From contig ML769545.1 in assembly GCA_009733575.1 (NCBI GenBank), positions 94,090 to 158,089 of the forward strand: a DNA stretch of 64,000 nt, given 5' to 3'. The notes under the pieces are model-generated. The model ran no database searches and had not been told where the DNA came from. It saw only the letters and a program-made list of their open reading frames with translations. Positions 33,597-43,672 of this stretch are shown in pieces. Both the position numbers and the translations under genes were made by a program. The DNA comes from Gymnopus androsaceus JB14 (taxonomy: Eukaryota > Basidiomycota > Agaricomycetes > Agaricales > Omphalotaceae). How positions within the stretch are numbered: the stretch's first letter is position 1; each line of letters begins with the position of its first letter.

Positions 33597-35819
33597 TCAC
33601 TTAACACCGCCTGTTCTTGCTCGACTACTCCTAGTATCCACTCTCACATACTCGCTATCATCGAATCCTGCACCAGCACCACCCTGTTGACCTTGTCCGC
33701 CCTGACCGCCGGCAGCACCAAACGGCACAAACCCGCGACTCGCCCTCCTCGCATTCGCACTCGGATCCGCATAACTGGTCCTCCGCGCTCTTGGACTCGA
33801 ATCCGACGTATTTGGGTTACTGGAAGCACCAAACCCAAACATCCACCCAACCCAGATCCGATATCTCGCCCGATGTTACCCAGACCAGCACCGAGCCCTC
33901 CCGAGCCCTCCGCCGCTGGTTGATCCAGTCCCGGGTCGATGCGTCTGAGTTTGGTTTGTTGGTCCTCCGTGTTGAGGTGCAGGCGACGCTCTTCCGAATC
34001 CAAATGCACCTGCACCTCCGTTGGCAGAGTTCGTAGCACCTCCAGCAGTAGACGCAGACGCACTACTCGCGTTCTGACCATCCGCCGCACCAGCCACACC
34101 ACCACCACGACCCAGATACGCCTCCCCAAGTATCTGCAACGCCACCGCGCTCAACACCGCCTTCTCCCGACTCACTCCCTCACCCTCCAAAATCCGATCA
34201 CATACTTCCCGCAGGATAGAGTCGACTTCGAGTTTGGCTCCTTTGAAGAGAGCCTGTAGACCCTTTTCTGCGGCTTGTTCTTCGAGCTTTTTACGCTCTT
34301 CGGGAGAGAGGTTGCCGGCTTTTTCGGCGGCTTGGAGTTGGTCGAATACGGCTTTGAGCTCGAGGGCTGCGCGGAGGGTTGATACGCTGTGAGGGGATGA
34401 GGTGGTCAGAAGGTAGAAAGGTAGGAAGGAAGGAAAGGAGAGAGACGTACGTTTCACTGAAAACGTGGTATTTCCCTTGAACGTTGTGTAACCAGCCTCC
34501 GACGCCCAAGAAGGTCTGGTTAGCCGCCAGGAAATGTTTAGCCTTGGAGGCGTAAACGAATCCAATGGCTTGCAGAAGTTCGGGGCCGTAGGATTCGTGC
34601 GAGAGTTCCCTATTTAGAAGAAGGTTAGAAAGAGAGCACCGATGGAAATATAGCGTATTTTGCGGCATGAGACAGCGTAGAGGTCTCACTGCAAACACTG
34701 TATGGTGCACGTACTCTGCTTCCAGCTGACATATCGTCCTCCAACTCCTCGTCACATCCGCGTCATCAACGCCCGTAGCACTCTCTGTAAATATCCCGAG
34801 CTTACGCTCAAGATTATCAACAAGTTTGTTGACACGTTCTGCGCGCGCGGCAGCTTTCTGTCGTACCAATTAGCAAGATTCCTGCTAGAGCATTGAATAA
34901 AAACAAACCTCTGCAGCCTTCTTCCGATCTTTCTCTTCTTTCTTCGCTTTCTCCTCTTCACTCAATATCGGCTTACCCTTCCCATCTTGTATTCGAGTAC
35001 CATCGTTTCCCGCACCCTCTTCGGCCTCCTCCGCTTCTTGTAATGCTGCCTTCATTTCCCTTGCCAAACTAATCTGGCCTATAATCGCAACGAACCGTTC
35101 ACCGCCGAATATCGCAGAGAACACTTCTTCTGGGTCAACGTAGCCTAGATAATTCGTTAGCGAGGGAATGGAAGAAGGATAATCTATGAAAACTGACCTC
35201 CTTCTGGTGCGCTTTCTTTTGGCCCGAATTCGTTGTATTTCGAGCGTAAATCGGGATCGGAGAGCGTTTGGTAGGCTATAGCGATGGATTTGAATCGTTC
35301 TTCAGCAAGAGGATCATCGGGATTTTTATCTGGATGGTGTTTAATTGCAAGCCGGCCTAAACCGTAATGGTGAATTCTTCCGTAGAATAAAGGCAAAGAG
35401 CAAGACGTACGATATGCCTTCTTAATTTCATCTGGAGAAGCTGTAACAGAAACACCCAAAATATCATAATATCCCGTCTCTAATGGCCTCTCCTGCGTTC
35501 CAATCTTTCTCCCTTTCCTCTGCGGAGTCCCTGATGTTGATGCTTGGCTCTTCTGCTGAGAAGATGAGCCGCCAGCTGCGTTCAAATTTCCTAATAAATC
35601 CTTCGGATAATGACCCGGAATCTGCGCAGGATAAAAAGCATGTGTATTGATCTTTCCGCATTTCGGATTCCAGCATTGGACTTGAAGTATAGTTCCTTGT
35701 CGTGGAATGGGATTCAGTGGGATAGCGAATTCTAGATATGAATTGCATGATGAGCAGGAGGTTATTATCTGTGGGATTACTGGCCGAGAGGAAAGGACAG
35801 AAGAAGTCGATGAGCTCAT
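33597..35819 (-). CDS. J-domain protein with X domain, tandem copy 2
   Basis: Exons 35819-35411, 35356-35198, 35144-34909, 34857-34715, 34609-34451 and from 34386 down to about 33597. Domains are as in copy 1, including the HPD motif. Exon 6 is in frame through [16 protein letters not shown], where copy 1 is shifted. It then changes frame near 33900 (extra C) and 33843 (one C fewer) in the Gly-rich tail, and ends TGGVK instead of TGGG because one base is missing near 33606. All these changes are in short G/C runs. Confidence 0.78.
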
Positions 35820-35982
35820 GGTGGTATAGGCAAGAGGACTAATTTGGTAGCTCTGCCACGTGAGAGCTGTGCTGCTTCGCCAGAAACTTCAAAGTTCAAA
35901 CTCAGTACAGTAAGTTTACAGGCTATTACTGGCCATGGACTGTACTCAAATATCACCAACGCATTCACGATTCACTACTGAA

Positions 35983-36118
35983 AAAATAAGCAATGGGAAG
36001 GGGCAAGCTCAAGATCAGGGCGAGCCGGATTTGAACCGACATCCTGGATTTTTTGGGCTTAAATACAGATCTAGAACAACTACCTCTAGACAATACACCA
36101 ACTGACGCCAACGCCTCC
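35983..36118 (-). tRNA. tRNA-like sequence, possibly tRNA-derived SINE
   Basis: On the minus strand a perfect B box GGTTCAAATCC (36037-36027) sits in a plausible T arm (GTCGG...CCGGC). An A-box-like TGGCGTCAGTTGG lies at 36110-36098, and a T-run terminator lies near 35983-35990. The 84-nt box spacing needs an intron or a long variable arm, as in Leu/Ser tRNAs, and a CTAGA/TCTAG stem lies between. The 5' acceptor half does not pair well with the 3' TCGCCCT. No anticodon is assigned; it may be degenerate. Confidence 0.4.
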
Positions 36119-36505
36119 TATTTTTCCCTCTCATCCGTTATGAACCTGATTCGTTTGGACCAGATAGCACCACGAACATGTGTCTATCGCCAAGCTGCTC
36201 ACAAGACTCCCCGACGGCTTAGCGAAAACCAAGTTCTGTGCATAAAGGGGCAGAGTTTTGACAAATTTTTATTGAGAGCGAATGTGGTTCCTCCGAGAAT
36301 TATCTTGGGAATTCCATTGCTGATGTTCTTCAGGCTCTGCGTTACTTTTTCAAGCAATTAATAGAGCTTTGGAGGCAGTTCAAGGTGAGCATTTTAGTGT
36401 CATATTGATTCTAGATTATAGCTTTAAATTTTCCCCAAGCCATTACAATATAGCAGCAATGAGAAACAGATTTTTGAAATCCTAACTTCTGGATTTTGTC
36501 TTACC

Positions 36506-36895
36506 ATGTCGAAAAAATATGAAACTGAGGAAGCTTTACTTACCCCACTCAAATATGGCTTATATGCTGCTCTAATGGTTCCCCATTATGAGGATGCTTT
36601 CCTGCTCAATATGTGGTCAAGAGTGGAAAATACTGGAAAAAACCGCTATCAACCAGTTACCCTCCATTTTCAGATATATCCCCGAAAAAAGAATGTTGGT
36701 TTAGCAATTGAATTTCAATCACTGCATGACCAAGTTTTCAGTGTTGTTCAAAAAATATGTATACAACACCAGCCTGAGAGAGAGTTATCCGGATCTTTTT
36801 TGGATGATCTGGGTGATTTGGAGCCTAGCTATTATAACAATGATTCCCCAACTTTGCGGAAATTTGTGCATATGCTTCAATTCAAGGGGGTGTAA
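36506..36895 (+). CDS. Hypothetical protein, 129 codons, unknown family
   Basis: A continuous frame starting MSKKYETEEALLTPLKYGL has normal-looking amino-acid composition, and in-frame sequence extends upstream to about 36457 past a TATAG acceptor. An upstream exon-like stretch (NYLGNSIADVLQALRYFFKQ, 36270-36385) is followed by a GTGAGC donor, but the phases do not match. I recognise no domain. The flanks are repeat-rich, so this may be part of an old mobile element gene. Confidence 0.35.
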   Translation: MSKKYETEEALLTPLKYGLYAALMVPHYEDAFLLNMWSRVENTGKNRYQPVTLHFQIYPRKKNVGLAIEFQSLHDQVFSVVQKICIQHQPERELSGSFLDDLGDLEPSYYNNDSPTLRKFVHMLQFKGV

Positions 36896-36899
36896 AATT

Positions 36900-37886
36900 T
36901 TTTAAAAATGACCGGACATCGATGTTTTTTTCTTGAGCCTTGCCGGCGGACTGACTAACTATGTAAGCATTCCCACACCCATATATGGTATATCAAGATA
37001 AGATTTCATCATAAATTGCTCAAAAATTGCTCTCTACAGAGTCAGAAGACACTGTTTGGACACTGTACCTTCAATTTGAGCTTTTTTTTTTAGCATCCAT
37101 AAGCCATAAAAAATCCCATTTTTCCTTCTGAAACAACAGTACAGTGATACTCCTCATATGTCCTGTTTTGACCAGCCAAAACAAGCAAGTAAGTACATGG
37201 GAGCCAGGAGGTGTAGGAAGGCTGTAATTTATACAATGGATGCTATTTACTTACAGGTAGTGTAAGATATATACATTTTGAAGTTTCCAGACTGCCAAAA
37301 GTGGCCAAAATAGGTCAATCTTTAGGGTGTAATTTTTTTTTTTTTTTTTGGGCTGGTGGGCTGGACTAACTAACCTAGGCCTGGTCGGGCGCTAAATTCC
37401 TTGAACCCCCTTGCTTCAATTTACTGGACCTCTACATGATTATTGTTGTCGGTGAATGACCAAGCATCTAATCTGAGCGTCTACAGTTAGATTCCACATT
37501 TGGTAGCATTACTAACCTGGGATGGAGCAACAGCCCCTTTAGTGTTTGTTGCTCCGTACCAGTTCACCCAATACTCAGAAAGTATATTAACCTTAGAGCC
37601 AACCTAACTTATAACAATTATGATGACTTGCATTCCATGTTTTTATTTCTTGGAAAAACATGAAAAATGAAGTGAAGTACTAAGGTTTTTGTTTTATTTT
37701 TGGAATCTCCTGTTAAATATTTATAGTTCTCTCATTTCTTTCTTTTTTTAAAAAATTTAAGGAGTCGTTGCTACTAGCTAGCCTGTCTACCATGTTTGCT
37801 TAAGTACTTCAAAAAAGTAATACCTGGGATATTAGTACTTACCCGAGCCTGCTGTAGTCAATTTAGAAACCCAATGGAGTGTTGAG
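36900..37886. other. CpG-poor intergenic sequence
   Basis: No gene is seen. It contains A/T runs (16-18 T near 37332) and the hairpin repeat at 37517-37562. Confidence 0.5.
37517..37562. repeat. Small hairpin repeat, second copy of the 21151 type
   Basis: CTGGGATGGAGCAAC pairs with GTTGCTCCGTACCAG around a loop containing AGCCCCTTTAG. Stem and loop core match the hairpin at 21151-21195. Confidence 0.6.
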
Positions 37887-38398
37887 CACCTGCTAGTCCC
37901 TACTAGCTGCCTATATAAGACCAGAGGGAGGTTTTGCCTTGAGTCTTGTACAAGTTAATAAGAGATTTTCCCCAGGTATGGTTAAAACCAACTAAAGTTT
38001 TAAACCTTTCAGAAAAATTTTGGACTTAGGAAGCTCCAGAGCACCAGAAACACTGCCACAGGTGCTTGTTACACTAGCACTAATTTCAGGACATTTTAGC
38101 AAGACCTTATATACAGTATTTTGGGATAGATACAGTAGATGCTAAAGACATAGATAAGCACTAGAAACATAGATACCACACTCCCAGCTACCTCAATTTA
38201 TATCATGTTACATAGGACAAAGTTGCTATAGTGCAACTTATTGGTACTTTTATAACCATTAGATTAGTTACTAGTCCGAGTTATTAGTACTATTATAACC
38301 ATTAGATTTGGCACTCGTATGACTACTACATGTTACTGCTTCCAATACCAGTACTAGTAAAGTACATGTTACTTATATACATCTAATACATCTACTGG

Positions 38399-38632
38399 TG
38401 CTTATGGGCACTTACTTTACTTACAAATGTTGGGAATTGAGCTTGATAAATCTGGGTAAAATCATGAAAAATTGTGAAAATATTTCGGCATTGTTGTCCC
38501 GCCCCTCCGGCGCTTGTGGGCGCTTATTTCACCGAAAAATGTCGGGAATTGAGGTTGATAAATCTGGAAGAAATCATGAAAAATCATGAAAATATTTAGG
38601 CATTGTTATCCCACCTCCTGGCACTTAGGAAT
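38399..38632 (+). repeat. Two tandem ~117-bp units inside the transposon
   Basis: Each unit carries GGGAATTGAG.TTGATAAATC, ATCATGAAAAAT and GGCATTGTT.TCCC in the same order. The second copy has a few substitutions. Confidence 0.7.
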
Positions 38633-38654
38633 CTCCCAGAATAGTATATTTTGT

Positions 38655-38745
38655 AGTTCATGAATTCCATGAACTAGTATATTTGTTAGTTCATGGATTC
38701 CATGGAGTAGTATATTCATTAGTTCATGGAATCCATGGACTACAT
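38655..38745 (+). repeat. Three tandem ~33-bp units inside the transposon
   Basis: AGTTCATG.ATTCCATG..., each followed by TAGTATATT, is repeated three times. Each unit is itself near-palindromic (TTCATGAATTCCATGAA). A fourth related piece lies at 39032-39055. Confidence 0.7.
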
Positions 38746-39587
38746 CAGCAAAACCTGTATGATGTGGGCAGTGCTTGAGCAAACTGTCCAGAGCTCCGAG
38801 TGCTCCAGCGTCCCAGCACTCAGATGGTCCGGCCAATGTAGGAGGGGGCTCCCAGAGGCTGCAAATGACCTTATTTAGAAATAAAAAAGAGATGTCATAC
38901 GATTTTATATTTCTGACAGCACTGGCAAGTGCTGGCCAGTGCTGGGAGCTCTGGGAACACTGGGAATTTTAAGTAGTGCTGTGGGAATTAAAATGCAAAA
39001 TACAGGTTTTGCTGATGTAGTATATCTACTAGTTCATGGATTCCACAGACTACTATACTATATACCTTTAAAAGTGATGTACACACTGCAAACCCATCCT
39101 ATCAATATTTTCATGATTTTTCCTGATTTTTCACTAGTTATGGCACCTAATACCCAACTTTTTTTAATGTGACACAAGTCACACTGTCATACTATATATA
39201 CAGTACACCTCATGCTTAGGTCTCCTTCTGGAATCATCCTCATAGCAACTTTGGCCTATGTAACATGATATAAATTGAGGTAGCTGGGAGTGCGGTATCT
39301 ATGTTTCTAGTGCTTATCTATGTCTTTAGCATCTATCTATCCCAAAATACTGTATATAAGGTCTTGCTAAAATGTCCTGAAATTAGTGCTAGTGTAACAA
39401 GCACCTGTGGCAGTGTTTCTGGTGCTCTGGAGCTTCCTAAGTCCAAAATTTGTCTGAAAGGTTTAAAACTTTAGTTGGTTTTAACCATACCTGGGGAAAA
39501 TCTCTTATTAACTTGTACAAGACTCAAGGCAAAACCTCCCTCTGGTCTTATATAGGCAGCTAGTAGGGACTAGCAGGTGGTGTTGAG

Positions 39588-40333
39588 TGCCTGATTTCTG
39601 GGGTAAGTTCCCAATAAGTTCTTTGTTATCTTCTCAAAGAATTTCTACCTCCTTTGTTTAAGTTGTACCGTCATGATACTGACTAAACCAATCTAAGTAC
39701 TATCTTTTAACTTCAATCAAGAACATTTCAGGTTGATTCAGGCTTGATTCGAGTTTAATTTGTATATGAGTCTCTCTCTCCGCTCAATCTCCTCGTCTCA
39801 GCTGTTCTGCTGCCATCCGCATTGGCTTGTCAGCATAGGCTTCTTTGAACTGGAAGCATCTCGGACATGACTCAGGTTTCAGTTCCGAATCCTAATGCTA
39901 GAAAGGAGGTAGTGGTTTGGCACTGGTGCCAGTTTACAAGTCTCTTTCAGATCTTCAAGTGTTTTACAGCTTTCTTTCAAGTTTTATCTGGCGTCTCATG
40001 TATATCCACTCCCTGATTGTCACGGTCATAGTGTAATGACTTCAAAAGCATGTTGAAACGTTGATTGAATGGTGAATATGTATTGACTGTATGCATACTT
40101 ATTGGGCTATTCTGGAGCAGTCATTAAGAAGAAATAGTACATGCGGAATCCCTATACAAAACCACAACCACTGCAGGCTAGGAAAAAATAGGTAAATTCA
40201 TACCAAACACAGATTTTGACAGGTCACTAGGTGACCAGTGCCTTTATTTATATACATTGACGAATTCAAGGCACTGTGACATGTGACCATGGAATTGAAT
40301 GATTCTGTGCGTACTAAAAGATCAAGAAAGTTA
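39588..40333. other. Intergenic between transposon and DUF6535 gene
   Basis: No gene is seen; composition becomes more CpG-rich around 39760-39870. No clear repeat structure. Confidence 0.45.
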
Positions 40334-43300
40334 TTATACAACTGTCAACGGAAACACCTCTTGGCCCTCAATATCACTTTGCCTTTGACCTTTTATCTGT
40401 AAATGTATAATACTGCTGAATTTTCCTACAGCATCTCCAGCCTTATGCAACACTTTTTGAATAAAGGGAAGCTCATTGGCTTCAGAATCCTGCTATTCAG
40501 TAGCAAGTTAGTATACATTGAATGGGTATGTTATTCATAATTCAACTGGAAAACTCACAGATGGACTGTCCAGGAATTGAAAGGTTGTTCTATATATTTC
40601 ATACTGTTCTCTCTGTTTCTTCTGCCAGGCCTCAATAGCCTATAAAATTACATGACTTTATGATGAAAGATAGTAGAATGAGACAAACCGTGGGAATTGG
40701 GTTGGCCTCTGTGGCCTGAAGTTCACCCACAGGAATCCTAAAAAATATGTTTAATATAAACCCCTCTCAGCATGTAATTAAACTCACTCTTTGTCAAACT
40801 CATCAAATCTAGGAACACTATACCGCAACAGAGCTGCTGCGGCTGCTTGGGATAGGGTTTCAGGTCTCTGCATATGCACAAGTAGATTGGAGAGCTGATG
40901 GCGCGGGTTATCACATCTCTGAATTGACCGGATATAGATTTCATCATCTAACAAGGCAATGAGGTGCACAAAACAGACTGCCCAGTTGGGGCTATCTCTG
41001 GTTAAGGTAAGCAGTGGAGTTACTCTTTCAAGCAATGATGCTGGTGCCCAGGTCATTCCCCAAGAATTCTTCCCCACAATAAACCATTTGAAAATAAAGA
41101 AAAGTCTGTCAGGGTGCTCAATGTACTTGATCCAATTCTTCACCCATTCTTCTCCAGCATCTAGCATTATATACTGATCTCCGTAATGGCCCACAAAGAT
41201 AGCAAGGTCACACATTACAGTACTCCAAAAAACACCCAGATAACTTTCATCTCCACCAGACTTTGCAAGTGGAATTGGAAGGATATCATGACTGCACAAC
41301 AAGTCATAGAGAATGTCACAATTGTGGGAGCTTCTAACGATGTGCAAAATTTCCCTAACTGAATCCAAGATCTCTTCGTTGCTGGCTTCATCTGGAGCGC
41401 CCTGGCCTAAGTGCCTGATCAGAGAATGGAAGAGTGGTGGTGGACAGATAAAACAATCTAATTTCCGCACAACCCGGGAAAAAACTGTCATTGAGTAACA
41501 GTATAGCTTCCACGCGTCATCTCTGAATGCAATTGAGTGATTCAGGAGGTACTGGCATGACTCTGTAATTTCATTGAGGGTATTATGGTCATAGTTTGAT
41601 TCAGAACACATCATCTCAAAGCTTGTGGTTAATAGCAAGAGTATCTCTTTCTCTCCCACTAAATCGCAATTAGGGTGCAGCTGAGACAGGCTCCAAGGGA
41701 CAATCTTGGAGAGTAGCTTAGGGGATGCAAGGGAGGATACACTGGCTCGTGACACTTCTATTTGCTTTGCCAGCACATCAAGCAGGAGAGAAAGAAGAGC
41801 AGGGCTATCTTGTAGGCCATCAATAAGAGTGGTGTTTGATTTGCACAGTGCACCTGCTCTGGGGGAGGCATGGCACTTGAGAAGACTGTTCAACATGGCA
41901 GGTGTCAACCAATTGTCCTCAAGTATGTAGGTAATGCAACATCTCCACATAGAGAGTGGTAAATGGACTTTGGGATCTTGAAGCACATTGACAAAATAAT
42001 CTCGGGCATTTTTTACTGTCCAATCAAAATATAAACCATCTTTCAAGCTTCCACCTCCACCTGGGATGGCGGAAATCCGCACATATGGCCACCTTAATTT
42101 GGTAATATATACAACTTGCATGAGATTGAAATAAGGCTCAAGTGAGCTGTCCAATACAATGCCTTGAAATCCTGTTAGAAGATCACCACTCTGAGCATGG
42201 ACATGGCAAGCATGCTCATGATAAGGCCCAACTAGCTTTGCAAGTTTACTTGTATCAGCATTTGAAGGTGTCAACCCACTAATTGCATGACATGAAATGT
42301 TATGGACTGTAGCATTGGAGGAGGTAGAAAATAGCCATGTAATTGCATCCACATCAAGTTGTTGGTGAATCTGTGTAACAGCATTATGTTCATATGCTTC
42401 CAGAGTCCATGGTAAAGATGAGATAGATTTGAGGTACTCCATATGAGTAAATAATTTCTGTTCCAGGGGCTCAAAAGCAGTTGTAGCAAATAACCTGCAC
42501 TTTTGGAGGCACCAAACAGCACCAGAAATCAGCAACCACTGTAAGAGCTTTATAGTTCTCAGGCTAGAGATCCAAAGCAGGTACACATAGGCAGATAATG
42601 GAGATTGATATGGACATTGTGGGTTTCTCAAGGGAAGGATGACTGAGATGAAATAAAACAGGTATGTGAGACCGGAAATAATGCTTGCAATGACCACAAC
42701 AGGGAGGATATTCAGGGAATAAAGAAATAGTGACAGCCCAAGCAGGAAAAAAGCAAGTGCTATATGGAGTGCAACTGGAAGGAGATCAATGATCATATGC
42801 ACACGATATATCTCCAGTCCAGCAAACCGGAACTGTCGGATGCGTGCACGCTCCTGTGCAGACCCTGATGCCTGGGAGAGGTAGTGGTACAACCATTGCT
42901 TTGTTAAGATTGTCATCAATGCTGTGGAGAGACTGATAGCTAGGCTGGTAAACCACAATCCATTAATCCACTTTGCAAGCAGTGTCACAGTAACAGTGAA
43001 ATTGGCAGGATTTTGGGGAATAGGGGAGTGTGTGCCATTTGCAATGGATTGTTGGACAAGGATGAGGTTGTATACCAATGTTGCAGTGACTTGAGTATAG
43101 TCAGGCTGAAGGGATAGGGAGCTCTGTATAACAAAGCTTGTGACAATGGCTGAAAACAAACCAATCTGCAAGTATTTAAGCAGAAGCATTTAAATATTTC
43201 AAACAATAAATGTTAAACTCACAAAGACCAGGAGAACATCAAGGACATCCCTATAACCTTCCATTTTGTCTGTGTCATAAACATCAGACTCATCTACATA

Positions 43301-43672
43301 TGTCTTGTAGAATCTGGAGTTTGGGCCCATCTCCATCCCAAACTCATCTGCATCATACTTTGCCTCATAGTCATACATGCGTCCTGTAACTAATTAACAG
43401 CTGAGTTAAAGGACCATGGCTTGACAAACCAGAATCTTACCACCATTTGATTTCTTCTGCTTTGGTTTATGTTTCTTGAGAGAAAACAACTTGCCGCTGA
43501 ACACAGGGCGCGATTTCGCTGGCGCTGCTTGAGTTTCAAGAATTTCCACGCCGATTTCGGAGTGAGTGTCATCCGAATCCGTTACAAAAGGAATGCTGGC
43601 AGTTTCTTCAGAGTACGGAGGTCGAAAATCTCCAGAAATGGACACATTCTCATCCATGGATGGACCCTCCAT
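40334..43672 (-). CDS. DUF6535-type membrane protein, 1019 residues, intact
   Basis: Six exons keep one frame: 43672-43441, 43383-43223, 43165-40788, 40737-40689, 40639-40559 and 40492-40334, with introns of 49-66 nt. The acidic N-terminal exon is followed by a segment with RMYDYEAKYDADEFGMEMG, then DVLDVLLVF and IGLFSAIVTSFVIQSSLSLQ. That segment is the start of the Agaricomycete-specific DUF6535 domain. Three further hydrophobic stretches (about residues 180-340) fit a multi-pass membrane module. The long soluble C-terminal part has no motif I know. The family is much expanded in mushrooms and of unknown role. It is one of the few large genes here with no frame break. Confidence 0.85.

Larger units (their letters stand above)
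31582..35893. repeat. Tandem duplication unit 2 (4312 bp)
   Basis: Begins AGGCCTCTTGC after the junction and ends CAGAAACTTCAAA before unique sequence at 35894. Length differs from unit 1 by 32 bp, mostly from about 24 bp missing in the fourth J-protein intron (34610-34714 against 30273-30401). Confidence 0.93.
37887..39579. mobile_element. Non-autonomous DNA transposon with long terminal inverted repeats and 8-bp target duplication
   Basis: The ends (37887-38230 and 39240-39579) are near-identical inverted repeats of about 340 bp beginning CACCTGCTAGTCCCTACTAG. The 8-bp GTGTTGAG flanks both sides directly (37879-37886 and 39580-39587). An 8-bp duplication is the hallmark of hAT-type insertion. 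The ~1-kb centre has no transposase frame, so mobility would need enzyme supplied elsewhere. High identity of the two ends suggests recent activity or gene conversion. It contains its own tandem repeats. Confidence 0.85.
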
